A stretch of DNA of 64,000 bases, taken from an uncultured Pelagibacteraceae bacterium. Its GTDB lineage: Bacteria > Pseudomonadota > Alphaproteobacteria > Pelagibacterales > Pelagibacteraceae. Below, one piece after another: positions 52,083 to 61,011 of the stretch. The stretch covers positions 35,716-99,715 of the forward strand of contig CABYRT010000005.1 in the NCBI GenBank assembly GCA_902521355.1, given 5' to 3'. The notes under the pieces are model-generated. The model saw only the letters and a program-made list of their open reading frames with translations, had not been told where the DNA came from and searched no databases. Every line of letters begins with the position of its first letter. Within the stretch, counting starts at the first letter, position 1. The translations under genes were made by a program, and so were the position numbers.

Positions 52083-53175
52083 ATTTTCTTTTTAAATGTC
52101 TAAGTTTACCTTCTGTACTGTCGAAATCAATGTAGCATCCTTGTAAATATCTATCACCTTCGTTAACATCATACTTTGTTCTTCCATGAAGTAATCTATG
52201 ATTGTCCATCATTAATAAATCTCCAGTTTCTAACTTAAATTCAACTTTATATTTATCAGAGTTATATAATTCAGAAATTTTATTTCTAGCTTTATAGAAT
52301 AAATCCAATTTTGATTTTTCTAATATCGGAGCATAATCTAATCTTGGACTAAATCTAACTTGTTTAAAATTATTTTTTTCATCCAATTTAATTAACTCAG
52401 ACATATCTTCTAGAACAACTGTATTGTCTATAAATTTAAATTTTACTTTAACTGAAGATAAAATTTCATAATATTCTGGATAATCCTCTTTGATTTTTTC
52501 ACTTACTGTGTAACCATCAACCAAGGTAGAATTTCCTCCACTCACATTATTTATAATACAATGCAATAATTGAACACAAGGAACTGGTTTTCTATACGGA
52601 TTATCTGTATGCGGAGATAATGCTAATGAAGTATAAGCCAAATCATTTGGATAAGGCACAGATCTTACATTAAAAAATTCCCCAAAATTTGTTCTTCTGA
52701 CACTCCCAATTGAATTTGCAAATTTAATAATAAAATTATCTTCAGTTGGTACATTAGTTAAAACTACAAAACCATATTTATAGAATGATACTAATAAATC
52801 ATACATGATTTTTTTTTCAAAAATATCATTTTCAAATTTAAATTTTTGAAAATTATTAAAATTTGAATCCCATTTAATTTTATCAATTGAAATAGGATCA
52901 AGATTTTGTGATTTATACTCATTTAATATTTGATCTTCTTTTATTTTATAATTGGTTCCATCATTGAAAAATAAATTAAGTAATCCATCTTCATTCTCAA
53001 TTTTTTCTATATCAATGTTAGTATTTATAGAATTTGGATCAAATAATCTTTGTTGATTTCCTTTATCCAGAGCATCTTCGTTATTTATTCTTTCTCTAAG
53101 CCAAAATGGATGTATTTCTTCTTTATTATTACCACTATTTATAAATACTTTTTTAGAATCGATTTCTATTTTCAT
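52072..53175 (-). CDS. TauD-family dioxygenase, gamma-butyrobetaine-hydroxylase-like
   Basis: A 367-residue Fe(II)/2-oxoglutarate dioxygenase of the BBOX/trimethyllysine hydroxylase subgroup. It has an N-terminal DUF971-like domain (IHPFWLRER near residue 22, QQRLFDPNSI near 42), then a TauD double-stranded beta-helix with the iron ligands in LSPHTDNPYRKP (HxD, near residue 190) and distal HGRT in HRLLHGRTKYD near 335. The zinc-binding cysteines expected after WLRER (CxCxxC in BBOX) are absent. Likely substrates: carnitine precursors, other quaternary amines or an osmolyte; none is proven. Isolated gene; divergent from hisN-like over 87 bases. Confidence 0.88.
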   Translation of the reverse strand: MKIEIDSKKVFINSGNNKEEIHPFWLRERINNEDALDKGNQQRLFDPNSINTNIDIEKIENEDGLLNLFFNDGTNYKIKEDQILNEYKSQNLDPISIDKIKWDSNFNNFQKFKFENDIFEKKIMYDLLVSFYKYGFVVLTNVPTEDNFIIKFANSIGSVRRTNFGEFFNVRSVPYPNDLAYTSLALSPHTDNPYRKPVPCVQLLHCIINNVSGGNSTLVDGYTVSEKIKEDYPEYYEILSSVKVKFKFIDNTVVLEDMSELIKLDEKNNFKQVRFSPRLDYAPILEKSKLDLFYKARNKISELYNSDKYKVEFKLETGDLLMMDNHRLLHGRTKYDVNEGDRYLQGCYIDFDSTEGKLRHLKRKFNL

Positions 53176-53262
53176 CTACCTGGATTCTTCTATCAAATTC
53201 TAAAATTTTCAAGATATTTTATTTGAACTAGTTGTATATTTTAACTATTACTCATCAGATAA

Positions 53263-54066
53263 ATGACCTTCAAAAAAACAAAAGATTTCAAGATTTATTA
53301 CACCTTTTTGAACAAGCTTGCTAAGGATTTAACTAATTTTTATTACACTAAACTTAACAAAACTTTTACAATTAATAACAAGTTAAAAGGTAAAGGTTAT
53401 GATCCAGTTACCAGTGCCGATAAAGCTTTTGAAAAATTTATAAGAAAAAAAATTAATGATAAGTTCCCAGATCATCAAATTATTGGTGAAGAGTTTGGAG
53501 CAAAAAAGACAAAAAGTCTATTTTCATGGATAATTGACCCAATTGATGGGACAAGATCATTTGTCGCTGGAAATCCTACATGGAGCAATTTAATTTCTTT
53601 AAATTATAACGACGCCCCTATAGTTGGTTTAGCAAATTTTCCAAGAATGAAAAGATACTATTTAAATCAAGATGATAAATCTGCTTTTGTGTTTGAAAAT
53701 GGAAAAAAAAGAAAATTAAAAGTAAACAAAAAAATAAAATTTGATTATTTGAAAGTAGCTGCTGCTTTTCACGGAACTTTATCTTTTCAAAAACAAAAAA
53801 AAATAATGAAATTTATCAAGAGAATGCAGTTTCCATGTTTCGATGCACTAACATATTGCCAATTAGCAGAGGGAAGGCTAGATATTGTAGCTCAATGTGC
53901 AAACAAAATTTGGGATATACATCCGATAATACCAATTATTAAAGCATCAGGTGGAATAATTACTACATGGGATAATAAAGATGCTTCATTAGGTGGAAAC
54001 ATAATTGTTTCAAATAATTTATCAAATCATAAAAAAATTTTAAAATTACTCAAGCCTGCTACATGA
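53263..54066 (+). CDS. hisN: Inositol-monophosphatase-family phosphatase, HisN-like
   Basis: A 267-residue magnesium-dependent phosphatase of the IMPase superfamily. Metal site motifs are present: DPVTSADKAFEKFI, GEEFG, DPIDGTRSFVAGNPTWS and the C-terminal CANKIWDIHPIIPI. The DPIDGTRSFV and WDIHP forms are typical of HisN, the histidinol-phosphate phosphatase of alphaproteobacteria, rather than inositol monophosphatase (which has WDxAAG). It would complete histidine synthesis. It overlaps the glutamine amidotransferase gene by four bases. Given the cyclitol island upstream, inositol-phosphate activity is an alternative but less likely. Confidence 0.85.
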   Translation: MTFKKTKDFKIYYTFLNKLAKDLTNFYYTKLNKTFTINNKLKGKGYDPVTSADKAFEKFIRKKINDKFPDHQIIGEEFGAKKTKSLFSWIIDPIDGTRSFVAGNPTWSNLISLNYNDAPIVGLANFPRMKRYYLNQDDKSAFVFENGKKRKLKVNKKIKFDYLKVAAAFHGTLSFQKQKKIMKFIKRMQFPCFDALTYCQLAEGRLDIVAQCANKIWDIHPIIPIIKASGGIITTWDNKDASLGGNIIVSNNLSNHKKILKLLKPAT

Positions 54067-54788
54067 AAAATATAATTGTTCTTCAACACATTAAAATTGA
54101 GGATCCTGGTTATATTAAAGATTTAATGTTAAAGGATAAAGTTCATATTAAAACTGTAGAACTTGACGAAGGAGAAAAAATACCTGATGATTTAACTGGA
54201 TTTGATGCAATGTTTTGTATGGGCGGACCAATGGATACTTGGATGGAAAAAGATTACCCTTGGTTAATAGAAGAGAAAAAAAAAATCAAAGAATTTGTAG
54301 TAGACTTAAATAAACCATATTTAGGTTTTTGTTTAGGTTGTCAATTATTAGGAGAGGTAGTTGGAGGTAAAGTAGTTAAATCAAAAAATCCAGAGATAGG
54401 TATTTTAGACATTAATTTTTTAAATAGTAAAAAGGACGATTTATTATTTAAAGAATATCCTGATATTATTAAATCACTGCAATGGCATTCATATGAAGTT
54501 CAAAATCTAGAAAATAATAATGATATAACTCTTTTAGCGTCATCTCCTGTAACGAAATACCAAATTTTTAAATACAAAAAACATGCTTACGGTATTCAAT
54601 TTCACATAGAGATAAAAGATACCACTGTAGGAGAATGGGGATGTGTGCCTGAATATAAGTCTGCTTTAGAGAGTCAGTTAGGACAAGGAGCTCTTGATAA
54701 ATTTGATAGTGATGCGAAAGACAACATTCAATCTATGAACAAATATTCTAAAATTCTTTACGAAAACTTCAAAAAAATAGTGAATTAA
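54063..54788 (+). CDS. Class I glutamine amidotransferase-like protein
   Basis: A 241-residue stand-alone GATase1 domain of the GMP-synthase-like type. The nucleophile elbow is LGFCLGCQLLGEVVGG (Cys near residue 90) and the catalytic His-Glu pair is in YGIQFHIEIKD near 180, so a functional glutaminase triad is likely. The N-terminal FDAMFCMGGPMDTW is the usual GATase1 start of this family. Cytoplasmic. It has no partner synthetase domain; relatives include glutamine amidotransferases of unknown role and gamma-glutamyl hydrolases. Coupled by a four-base overlap to the HisN-like gene. Confidence 0.88.
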   Translation: MKNIIVLQHIKIEDPGYIKDLMLKDKVHIKTVELDEGEKIPDDLTGFDAMFCMGGPMDTWMEKDYPWLIEEKKKIKEFVVDLNKPYLGFCLGCQLLGEVVGGKVVKSKNPEIGILDINFLNSKKDDLLFKEYPDIIKSLQWHSYEVQNLENNNDITLLASSPVTKYQIFKYKKHAYGIQFHIEIKDTTVGEWGCVPEYKSALESQLGQGALDKFDSDAKDNIQSMNKYSKILYENFKKIVN

Positions 54789-54849
54789 ATCACTTTAGTT
54801 TACATAATTAATAAGTTAGATTTTTATTTTAATAATATAGGAGAGAGAA

Positions 54850-56412
54850 ATGAAGTATGGGTATTTTATAAAAATTTTATTGGCTTTTTTTCTAGCTTTT
54901 GCTCCAACACAAGCGTTTGCAAAAACTATTAAATGGTCAATGCAGGGTGATAGTTTAACACTTGATCCTCATGCTCAAAACGAAGGTCCTACCACTCAAG
55001 TATCTAGACAAGTATACGAAGCTCTAGTTACCAGAGGATTAGATATGAAAATTGGACCTCAACTAGCAACAGAGTGGAGAACTCAAGGTCCTAATACTTG
55101 GATCTTTAAATTAAGAGAAGATGTTAAATTTTCTGATGGAACTCCATTTACATCTGAAGATGTTGTATTTAGTATTTTAAGAGCAAAACAAAGAACATCT
55201 GATTTTAAAGAATATATTAGTACAGTATCAGGTGTAAAAGCAGTTAATGACTACACAGTAGAAATTACAACAAGTAAACCAAATCCAATTCTTTTAAACC
55301 AACTTTCAAACATTTTTATAATGTCAAAAAAATGGAGTGAAAAGAATTTTGCAGTCATGGCGCAGAACTGGGATGCTGGACAAGAAACATTTTCAGCTAC
55401 AAATGCTATGGGAACTGGACCATTTAAAATTACATTAAGAGAACCAAATACTAAAACAGTTTTCAAACGTAATAAAAAATGGTGGGGTACTATGAAAGAT
55501 GACAAAGTAACAGAAATTCATCTACTACCTATAAAAAATGCAGCTACTAGAGTTGCAGCTCTTTTATCTGGTGAAATTGATGTTGTTACTGATGCACCTG
55601 TGCAAGATTTAGCTAGAATTAAAAATTCACCTGCTCACAAAGTTGAAAGCACTGCTCAAATGAGAACTATATTCCTTGGTATGGATCAGGGAGCAGATAA
55701 ACTTAGAACAGGTAATACAGGTGATAATCCATTCAAAAAGAAAGCAGTTAGACAAGCTCTTTATCAAGCTATAGATATTGAAGCTATTAAGAAAAAAGTA
55801 ATGAGAGGTTTAAGTGAACCTGCTGGAATAATTACTTTTCCAGGTGTTAACGGATACACAGAAGAACTTGATAAAAGACTTCCTTATGATGTAGCTGCTG
55901 CAAAAAAACTTCTAGCTGATGCTGGATATCCGAATGGATTTGAAGTTGAGCTTAGATGTCCAAATGACAGATATGTAAATGATGAAGCTATATGCACAGC
56001 TGTTGTTGGTATGTTAGGTAAAATCGGTGTTAAAGTAAATTTATTTGCCCAAACAAAAAGTAAGCACTTTAAAGAACTAAAAGATAATCAAGGTGACTTT
56101 TATATGTTAGGTTGGGGAGTTCCAACTTTAGATAGTCATTATGTTTTCCATTACTTATATGAAAGTGGAGCAAGCTGGAACAGAGTTAACTTTAGTAACT
56201 CTGATGTAGATGCTGCGATAAGAGTTATGGAAGGTGAAGTTAACCTAGATAAGAGAAATGCTGCGATAGCTAAAGCTTGGAAAATAGTAAAAGACGATAT
56301 TTCTTATCTTCCTTTACATCACCAAGTTATATCTTGGGCTGCAAAAAAAGATGTTAATGTTCCGATAAGACCGAATAACGAGCCGTTATTCCGTTTTGCG
56401 AGCTTTGACTAA
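54850..56412 (+). CDS. ABC importer substrate-binding protein, family 5
   Basis: A 520-residue periplasmic binding protein of the DppA/OppA family. Signal peptide MKYGYFIKILLAFFLAFAPTQAFA; mature start near KTIKWSMQGDSLTLDPHAQ. Family 5 blocks: WIFKLREDVKFSDGTPFTSEDVVFS near residue 85 and GTGPFKI near 190. Binds peptides, opines, glycosides or other medium-size substrates; which one is not clear. AGGAGAGAG ribosome site precedes the ATG. First of a complete operon (SBP, two permeases, fused ATPase), with a hairpin directly after its stop. Confidence 0.93.
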   Translation: MKYGYFIKILLAFFLAFAPTQAFAKTIKWSMQGDSLTLDPHAQNEGPTTQVSRQVYEALVTRGLDMKIGPQLATEWRTQGPNTWIFKLREDVKFSDGTPFTSEDVVFSILRAKQRTSDFKEYISTVSGVKAVNDYTVEITTSKPNPILLNQLSNIFIMSKKWSEKNFAVMAQNWDAGQETFSATNAMGTGPFKITLREPNTKTVFKRNKKWWGTMKDDKVTEIHLLPIKNAATRVAALLSGEIDVVTDAPVQDLARIKNSPAHKVESTAQMRTIFLGMDQGADKLRTGNTGDNPFKKKAVRQALYQAIDIEAIKKKVMRGLSEPAGIITFPGVNGYTEELDKRLPYDVAAAKKLLADAGYPNGFEVELRCPNDRYVNDEAICTAVVGMLGKIGVKVNLFAQTKSKHFKELKDNQGDFYMLGWGVPTLDSHYVFHYLYESGASWNRVNFSNSDVDAAIRVMEGEVNLDKRNAAIAKAWKIVKDDISYLPLHHQVISWAAKKDVNVPIRPNNEPLFRFASFD

Positions 56413-56422
56413 ATAATTTATT

Positions 56423-56450
56423 ACAAGCCCTTTTTAATTAAAGGGCTTGT
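56423..56450 (+). terminator. Hairpin after the family 5 binding-protein gene
   Basis: ACAAGCCCTTT and AAAGGGCTTGT form an 11-bp stem with a 6-base loop, 10 bases after the binding-protein stop. No T-run follows, so it is more likely a transcript-stabilising or processing hairpin than a true terminator; the permease genes begin 21 bases later. Confidence 0.65.
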
Positions 56451-56471
56451 ATAAAAATAAAATTTCATAAT

Positions 56472-57455
56472 TTGATAAAGTATTTTTTTAAACGATTGTT
56501 TCAATCTGCAATGGTTATGCTTGTCGTAGCTTTTGTATCTTTTTCTCTTTTTAATTTTGTAGGAGACCCAATAAACAACATGGTGGGTGAGGAAACATCA
56601 GATGAAGAAAGAGCTGAGTTAAGAGAAACCTTGGGTTTAATGGACCCAATTCATGTACAATTTACTAGGTTTATAATTAATGCCTCTAAAGGAGAATTTG
56701 GAATATCTTATCAATTAAGAAGACCTGTATCAGAATTAATCATTGAAAGATTACCTGCAACAATTGAATTAGTTTTAATATCTGCTCTAATTGCATTGGT
56801 TTCTGGTACTTTATTGGGAGTATATACAGGCATAAAAAGAAAAGGTTTTTTGAGTGATTTTATCTTAGCAGTTTCTTTATTAGGTGTTTCTCTTCCAACT
56901 TTTGTAATTGGTATTTTATTTATTTATCTTTTTGCAGTTATATTGGGCGTTCTACCATCGTTTGGAAGAGGTGAGGTGGTAGATCTAGGATTTTGGTCGA
57001 CAGGCTTTTTAACCATGTCGGGTTTAAAAGCAATTATATTACCATCAGTTACTTTAAGTCTTTTTCAAATGACATATATAATAAGACTCGTCAGAGCTGA
57101 AATGATGGAAATACTTCAGACTGATTACATAAAGTTTGCAAGAGCTAGAGGCATTAATGAAAAAAGCATTAATTATAAGCACGCACTTAAAAATGGACTA
57201 ATTCCAGTAATAACTATTGCTGGAATAAATATTGGAACATTAATTGCTTTTTCAATAATTACGGAAACAGTATTTCAATGGCCAGGTATGGGATTTCTTT
57301 TTATTCAAGCTGTTCAGTTTGTAGATATTCCAATTATGTCAGCATATTTAGTATTTATAGCATTCGTTTTTGTAATGATAAATTTTATAGTCGATATCTT
57401 GTATTACTTTATAGATCCAAGAATTAGAGTTAAAGGAGATTCAGCTAGTGGATAA
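56472..57455 (+). CDS. dppB: DppB-type ABC permease
   Basis: A 327-residue inner-membrane permease of the DppB/OppB family with one N-terminal helix, a periplasmic region and five further helices. Typical segments: FFKRLFQSAMVMLVVAFVSFSLF, GDPINNMVGEETSDEERAELRETLGLMDP (the conserved OppB loop, quoted in part), and the EAA loop YIKFARARGINEKSI near residue 220. Start is TTG 56472, which fits the conserved Met-Ile-Lys-Tyr beginning; no better start is near. Overlaps the dppC gene by 8 bases. Confidence 0.94.
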   Translation: MIKYFFKRLFQSAMVMLVVAFVSFSLFNFVGDPINNMVGEETSDEERAELRETLGLMDPIHVQFTRFIINASKGEFGISYQLRRPVSELIIERLPATIELVLISALIALVSGTLLGVYTGIKRKGFLSDFILAVSLLGVSLPTFVIGILFIYLFAVILGVLPSFGRGEVVDLGFWSTGFLTMSGLKAIILPSVTLSLFQMTYIIRLVRAEMMEILQTDYIKFARARGINEKSINYKHALKNGLIPVITIAGINIGTLIAFSIITETVFQWPGMGFLFIQAVQFVDIPIMSAYLVFIAFVFVMINFIVDILYYFIDPRIRVKGDSASG

Positions 57456-58377
57456 TAAAGCTTTAACAACTTGGGATAAAATAAAAGATAGTGAAATTTA
57501 TTTTAGTTTTATAAAATCCCCTACAGCAATAGTTTCATCAATTTTATTAGCAATAATATTTTTCTGTTCATTTTTTGTAGAATTTATTACACCTTATAAT
57601 CCATTCGACCCATCTTCTTTATCTTTAATGGATGCATTCACCCCACCATCTTGGACTAGCGAAGGAAAAGTAGAATTTTTACTTGGTACTGATGGACAAG
57701 GAAGAGATATGTTATCGACTATTCTTTATGGATCTAGAATATCTTTGATTGTTGGTTTCTCAGCAATTTTATTTAGTTTAATTTTAGGAGTTGGATTAGG
57801 TCTTACTGCAGGTTTTTTTGGTGGTAAGTATGAAATGATTGTTATGAGATTAACTGATGTTCAGTTAACAGTTCCAAGTATTTTGATGGCACTTCTTGTT
57901 GATGGTATTGCGAGAGGTATAATTTCGCGTGAACTTCATGACGAGATGGCAATATATGTTTTAATTTTTGCAATTGGTATTTCAGAGTGGCCACAGTTTG
58001 CAAGAGTATCAAGAGCAGCAACTTTAGTTGAAAAAAATAAAGATTATGTCTCAGCATCAACAATTATTGGAGTTTCTAATTTTATAGTAATGTTTAAACA
58101 TATTCTTCCAAATATTATGAGACCAGTACTTGTTATAGGAACTATAGGTCTTGCATTAGCAATAATTGCAGAAGCCACATTGAGTTTTCTAGGTGTTGGC
58201 GTTCCTCCAACTACTCCTTCTTTAGGAACATTAATAAGACTTGGAAATGACTTTTTATTTTCTGGTGAATGGTGGATAACTTTTTTTCCAGCAATATTCT
58301 TAGTTGTTTTGGCTTTTTCCATTAATCTATTAGGAGACTGGATGAGAGACACTCTTAATCCTAAATTGAAAAAATGA
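57448..58377 (+). CDS. dppC: DppC-type ABC permease
   Basis: A 309-residue permease of the DppC/OppC family, forming a heterodimer with DppB. N-terminal helix at about residues 28-48, then TDGQGRDMLSTILYGSRISLIVG near 95 (the OppC start motif), five more helices and the EAA loop with YVSASTIIGVSNFIVMFKHILPN. GTG start at 57448 within the dppB end. It overlaps the ATPase gene by four bases. Substrate specificity is determined by the binding protein, not by this subunit. Confidence 0.94.
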   Translation: MDNKALTTWDKIKDSEIYFSFIKSPTAIVSSILLAIIFFCSFFVEFITPYNPFDPSSLSLMDAFTPPSWTSEGKVEFLLGTDGQGRDMLSTILYGSRISLIVGFSAILFSLILGVGLGLTAGFFGGKYEMIVMRLTDVQLTVPSILMALLVDGIARGIISRELHDEMAIYVLIFAIGISEWPQFARVSRAATLVEKNKDYVSASTIIGVSNFIVMFKHILPNIMRPVLVIGTIGLALAIIAEATLSFLGVGVPPTTPSLGTLIRLGNDFLFSGEWWITFFPAIFLVVLAFSINLLGDWMRDTLNPKLKK

Positions 58378-60056
58378 GTTTTTTAAAAATACAAAATTTA
58401 AGTGTAGATTATAAATTGAGAAAAGAGACAGTTCATGCTGCAAAAGATATAAATATTGAGATAAAAAGAGGAGAAATTGTAGGATTAGTTGGGGAGTCTG
58501 GGTCTGGAAAAAGTACTGTAGCAAACGCAATAATTGATTTAATTGACGAACCAGGGAAAGTATCTGAAGGATCAATTTATTTAAGCGACATAAATATTCA
58601 TGAAAATAAAAAAAATATTCTAAGTTTAAGAGGAAAAAAAATTGGATTTATTTTTCAAGATCCTCAGACATCTTTAAATCCTATCTTAACAATTGGACAA
58701 CAACTTATTGAAACAATCCAAACTCATTTAAACCTCAGTAACTCAAAAGCAAAAGAAAAAGCAATAAATCTTTTAAAAGAGGTAGGCATAAAAGATGCTG
58801 AAAAAAGATTTAATGATTATCCTCATCAATTTTCAGGAGGTATGAGACAAAGGGTTGTTATATCACTTTCTCTATGTTGTGAACCAGAGTTGTTAATTGC
58901 AGATGAGCCCACAACTGCACTTGATGTATCAATACAATCACAAATATTAGAACTTATCAAAAAACTGACTAAAGAGAGAAACTTAGCAGTTATATTAATT
59001 ACACATGATATGGGAGTTATAGCAGAGACTACCAATAGAGTTGCTGTCATGAAAAATGGTAATTTGGTAGAATTGGGAACAACAAAGCAAATATTAACAG
59101 AACCAAAAGAAACTTATACGAAAAGTTTAGTTAGTTCTGTTCCTCCAACAAATAAAAAAATATCCAGATTTAAAATTATAGAGAAAGAAAGCAATAACCA
59201 GGAAAACATCAATTTAAAAATTTTAAACAGATGGAATAAAAGAGAGATTTTAAAAAAAGATTTAGTTCAAATAAAAAATCTCTGTAAAACTTTTAATGAA
59301 GGTTTTTTTACAGAAAAATCTCAAAATAATGTATTAGCAGTTGATACTGTTTCATTTAATATACAAGAAGGAAAATCTTTTGGACTTGTTGGTGAAAGTG
59401 GCAGTGGAAAAACTACAATTGCAAAAATGATTGTTAATTTATTTAAACCCACTTCAGGTGAAATTTATTTTGATGATGTATGTATTAATAATATAAAAAG
59501 TAACAAAGAATTACTTAAATTTAGAAAACAAATTCAAATGATATTCCAAGATCCGTACTCTTCGTTGAATGGTAGGCTTAAGGTTAAAGATATCATTGCT
59601 GAACCTATAAAGTTACATGATGCAAATATTAGCTCTAATGAATTAAATGAGTATATAAATGATCTCTTAGACTCTGTGGAATTATCCAAGTCTTCAGCTG
59701 AAAGATATCCTCATGAGTTTTCAGGAGGACAGAGACAAAGAATTTCTATTGCAAGAGCATTAGCAACAAAACCAAGATTATTAGTTTGTGATGAGCCAAC
59801 ATCTGCTTTGGATGTGAGTATTCAGGCTCAAATACTAAATTTACTTAAAGATTTACAAGAACAACTTAATTTAACTATCCTTTTTATAAGTCATGATCTA
59901 CCAGTTGTTCGACAAATGTGTGATGATATTGGAGTTTTAAGGAATGGAAAACTATGCGAGGTGTCTGAGACGGAAGAGTTGTTTAAAAATCCAAATCATG
60001 AATATACTAAGGAATTATTAAGATTAATGCCTAAAATAGAAACAATTTACAATTAA
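58374..60056 (+). CDS. Fused dipeptide ABC ATPase (DppD-DppF)
   Basis: A 560-residue protein containing two complete ABC domains, equivalent to DppD and DppF joined. First domain: Walker A GESGSGKSTV near residue 37, signature FSGGMRQRVV, Walker B LLIADEPTTALD. Second domain: GESGSGKTTI near 340, FSGGQRQRIS, LLVCDEPTSALD. The two halves are each slightly short, and the DppF-type C-terminal oligopeptide extension is reduced. This fused form is common in alphaproteobacteria (YejF/GsiA-like). It ends the transporter operon, with the AhpD-like gene nine bases later. Confidence 0.95.
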   Translation: MSFLKIQNLSVDYKLRKETVHAAKDINIEIKRGEIVGLVGESGSGKSTVANAIIDLIDEPGKVSEGSIYLSDINIHENKKNILSLRGKKIGFIFQDPQTSLNPILTIGQQLIETIQTHLNLSNSKAKEKAINLLKEVGIKDAEKRFNDYPHQFSGGMRQRVVISLSLCCEPELLIADEPTTALDVSIQSQILELIKKLTKERNLAVILITHDMGVIAETTNRVAVMKNGNLVELGTTKQILTEPKETYTKSLVSSVPPTNKKISRFKIIEKESNNQENINLKILNRWNKREILKKDLVQIKNLCKTFNEGFFTEKSQNNVLAVDTVSFNIQEGKSFGLVGESGSGKTTIAKMIVNLFKPTSGEIYFDDVCINNIKSNKELLKFRKQIQMIFQDPYSSLNGRLKVKDIIAEPIKLHDANISSNELNEYINDLLDSVELSKSSAERYPHEFSGGQRQRISIARALATKPRLLVCDEPTSALDVSIQAQILNLLKDLQEQLNLTILFISHDLPVVRQMCDDIGVLRNGKLCEVSETEELFKNPNHEYTKELLRLMPKIETIYN

Positions 60057-60065
60057 GGAGGTGAA

Positions 60066-60458
60066 ATGGCAGTTTTTAATATGATTGAAGAAGCTGATGC
60101 TACAGGAAAAGTGAAAGAGGTATTTGAGGATATAAAAAAGAAGAGAAATACTGACTACATAAACAATTTTTGGAAAATGTTAGCTAACAACCCAGAAACT
60201 TTAGAGAGAACTTGGACTTCTATACAGCAAGTGATGAAAAAAGGCGCTTTGGATGAAATGACAAAAGAGCTTATTTATGTTGCAGTTTCAATGACAAATA
60301 GTTGTGAGTATTGTATTAAATCTCACAGTATCGCTGCTAAATCTAAAGGTGCTACTACTGAGATGTTAAGTGAACTTATTGCAGTTGTTGCAATGGCAAA
60401 TGAAACTAACAGACTTGTTGAATCATATCAGGTAAAAGTTGACAAAGTTTATGAATGA
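60066..60458 (+). CDS. AhpD-like/carboxymuconolactone-decarboxylase family protein
   Basis: A 130-residue all-helical protein of the CMD family. The redox-type motif SCEYCIKSHSIAA near residue 80 has CxxC followed by His at the usual spacing, as in AhpD alkylhydroperoxidases, so peroxide-reducing or thiol-disulfide function is possible. An AGGAGG ribosome site lies just upstream (AAGGAGGTGAAATG), the strongest seen in the window. It follows the ABC ATPase by nine bases and overlaps the DUF924 gene by 8. Its true substrate is unknown. Confidence 0.9.
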   Translation: MAVFNMIEEADATGKVKEVFEDIKKKRNTDYINNFWKMLANNPETLERTWTSIQQVMKKGALDEMTKELIYVAVSMTNSCEYCIKSHSIAAKSKGATTEMLSELIAVVAMANETNRLVESYQVKVDKVYE

Positions 60459-61011
60459 TAGAGCCAAAGCAATATTAGATTTTTGGTTTGATGATATGGT
60501 CGTTGAAAAGCGATTTAAAAGAGATGATAATTTTGATCAATTAATTAGAGACAAATTCAAAGATGATCATGAAAAAGCTACTTTAAATGAATATGATGAT
60601 TGGCAAGATGAACCATTAAGCACTCTAGCTTTAGTTATTTTATTGGATCAATTTTCAAGAAATTTATATAGAGATGATAAAAAAGCTTTTGAGTTTGATC
60701 ATAAAGCAAGACTGATTGTAAATGATGCAGTCTATAACGGTTATCTTGATCAAATGGATGAATATCAACGTTTTTTCATGCTATTGCCATACATTCACAG
60801 TGAAGAAGTTATAGATCATGATAGAGCATATAAATTGTTAGATAACTATTTATCTAATCATCCAAACTATAATGAGATAAAAAAATTTTGGAAAGATCAT
60901 ACCGCTGCAATTAAACGATTTCATAGATATCCTCATCGAAATAAAGTTATGGGGAGAAAATCTACACCAGATGAGTTAAAATTTTTGGAGAGTCCAAATT
61001 CCTCTTGGTAA
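60451..61011 (+). CDS. DUF924 family protein
   Basis: A 186-residue DUF924 protein from ATG 60451 (the track's TTG start at 60439 adds four residues and is less likely). Family features: ILDFWFDDM at the start, the LALVILLDQFSRNLYR block near residue 60, FMLLPYIHSEEV near 105 and the RRFHRYPHRNKVMGR-like IKRFHRYPHRNKVMGRKST end, with the conserved His/Arg cluster. Helical, TPR-like in known structures; biochemical role unknown. It overlaps the AhpD-like gene by 8 bases and abuts the convergent mmsB-like gene. Confidence 0.9.
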   Translation: MNDRAKAILDFWFDDMVVEKRFKRDDNFDQLIRDKFKDDHEKATLNEYDDWQDEPLSTLALVILLDQFSRNLYRDDKKAFEFDHKARLIVNDAVYNGYLDQMDEYQRFFMLLPYIHSEEVIDHDRAYKLLDNYLSNHPNYNEIKKFWKDHTAAIKRFHRYPHRNKVMGRKSTPDELKFLESPNSSW

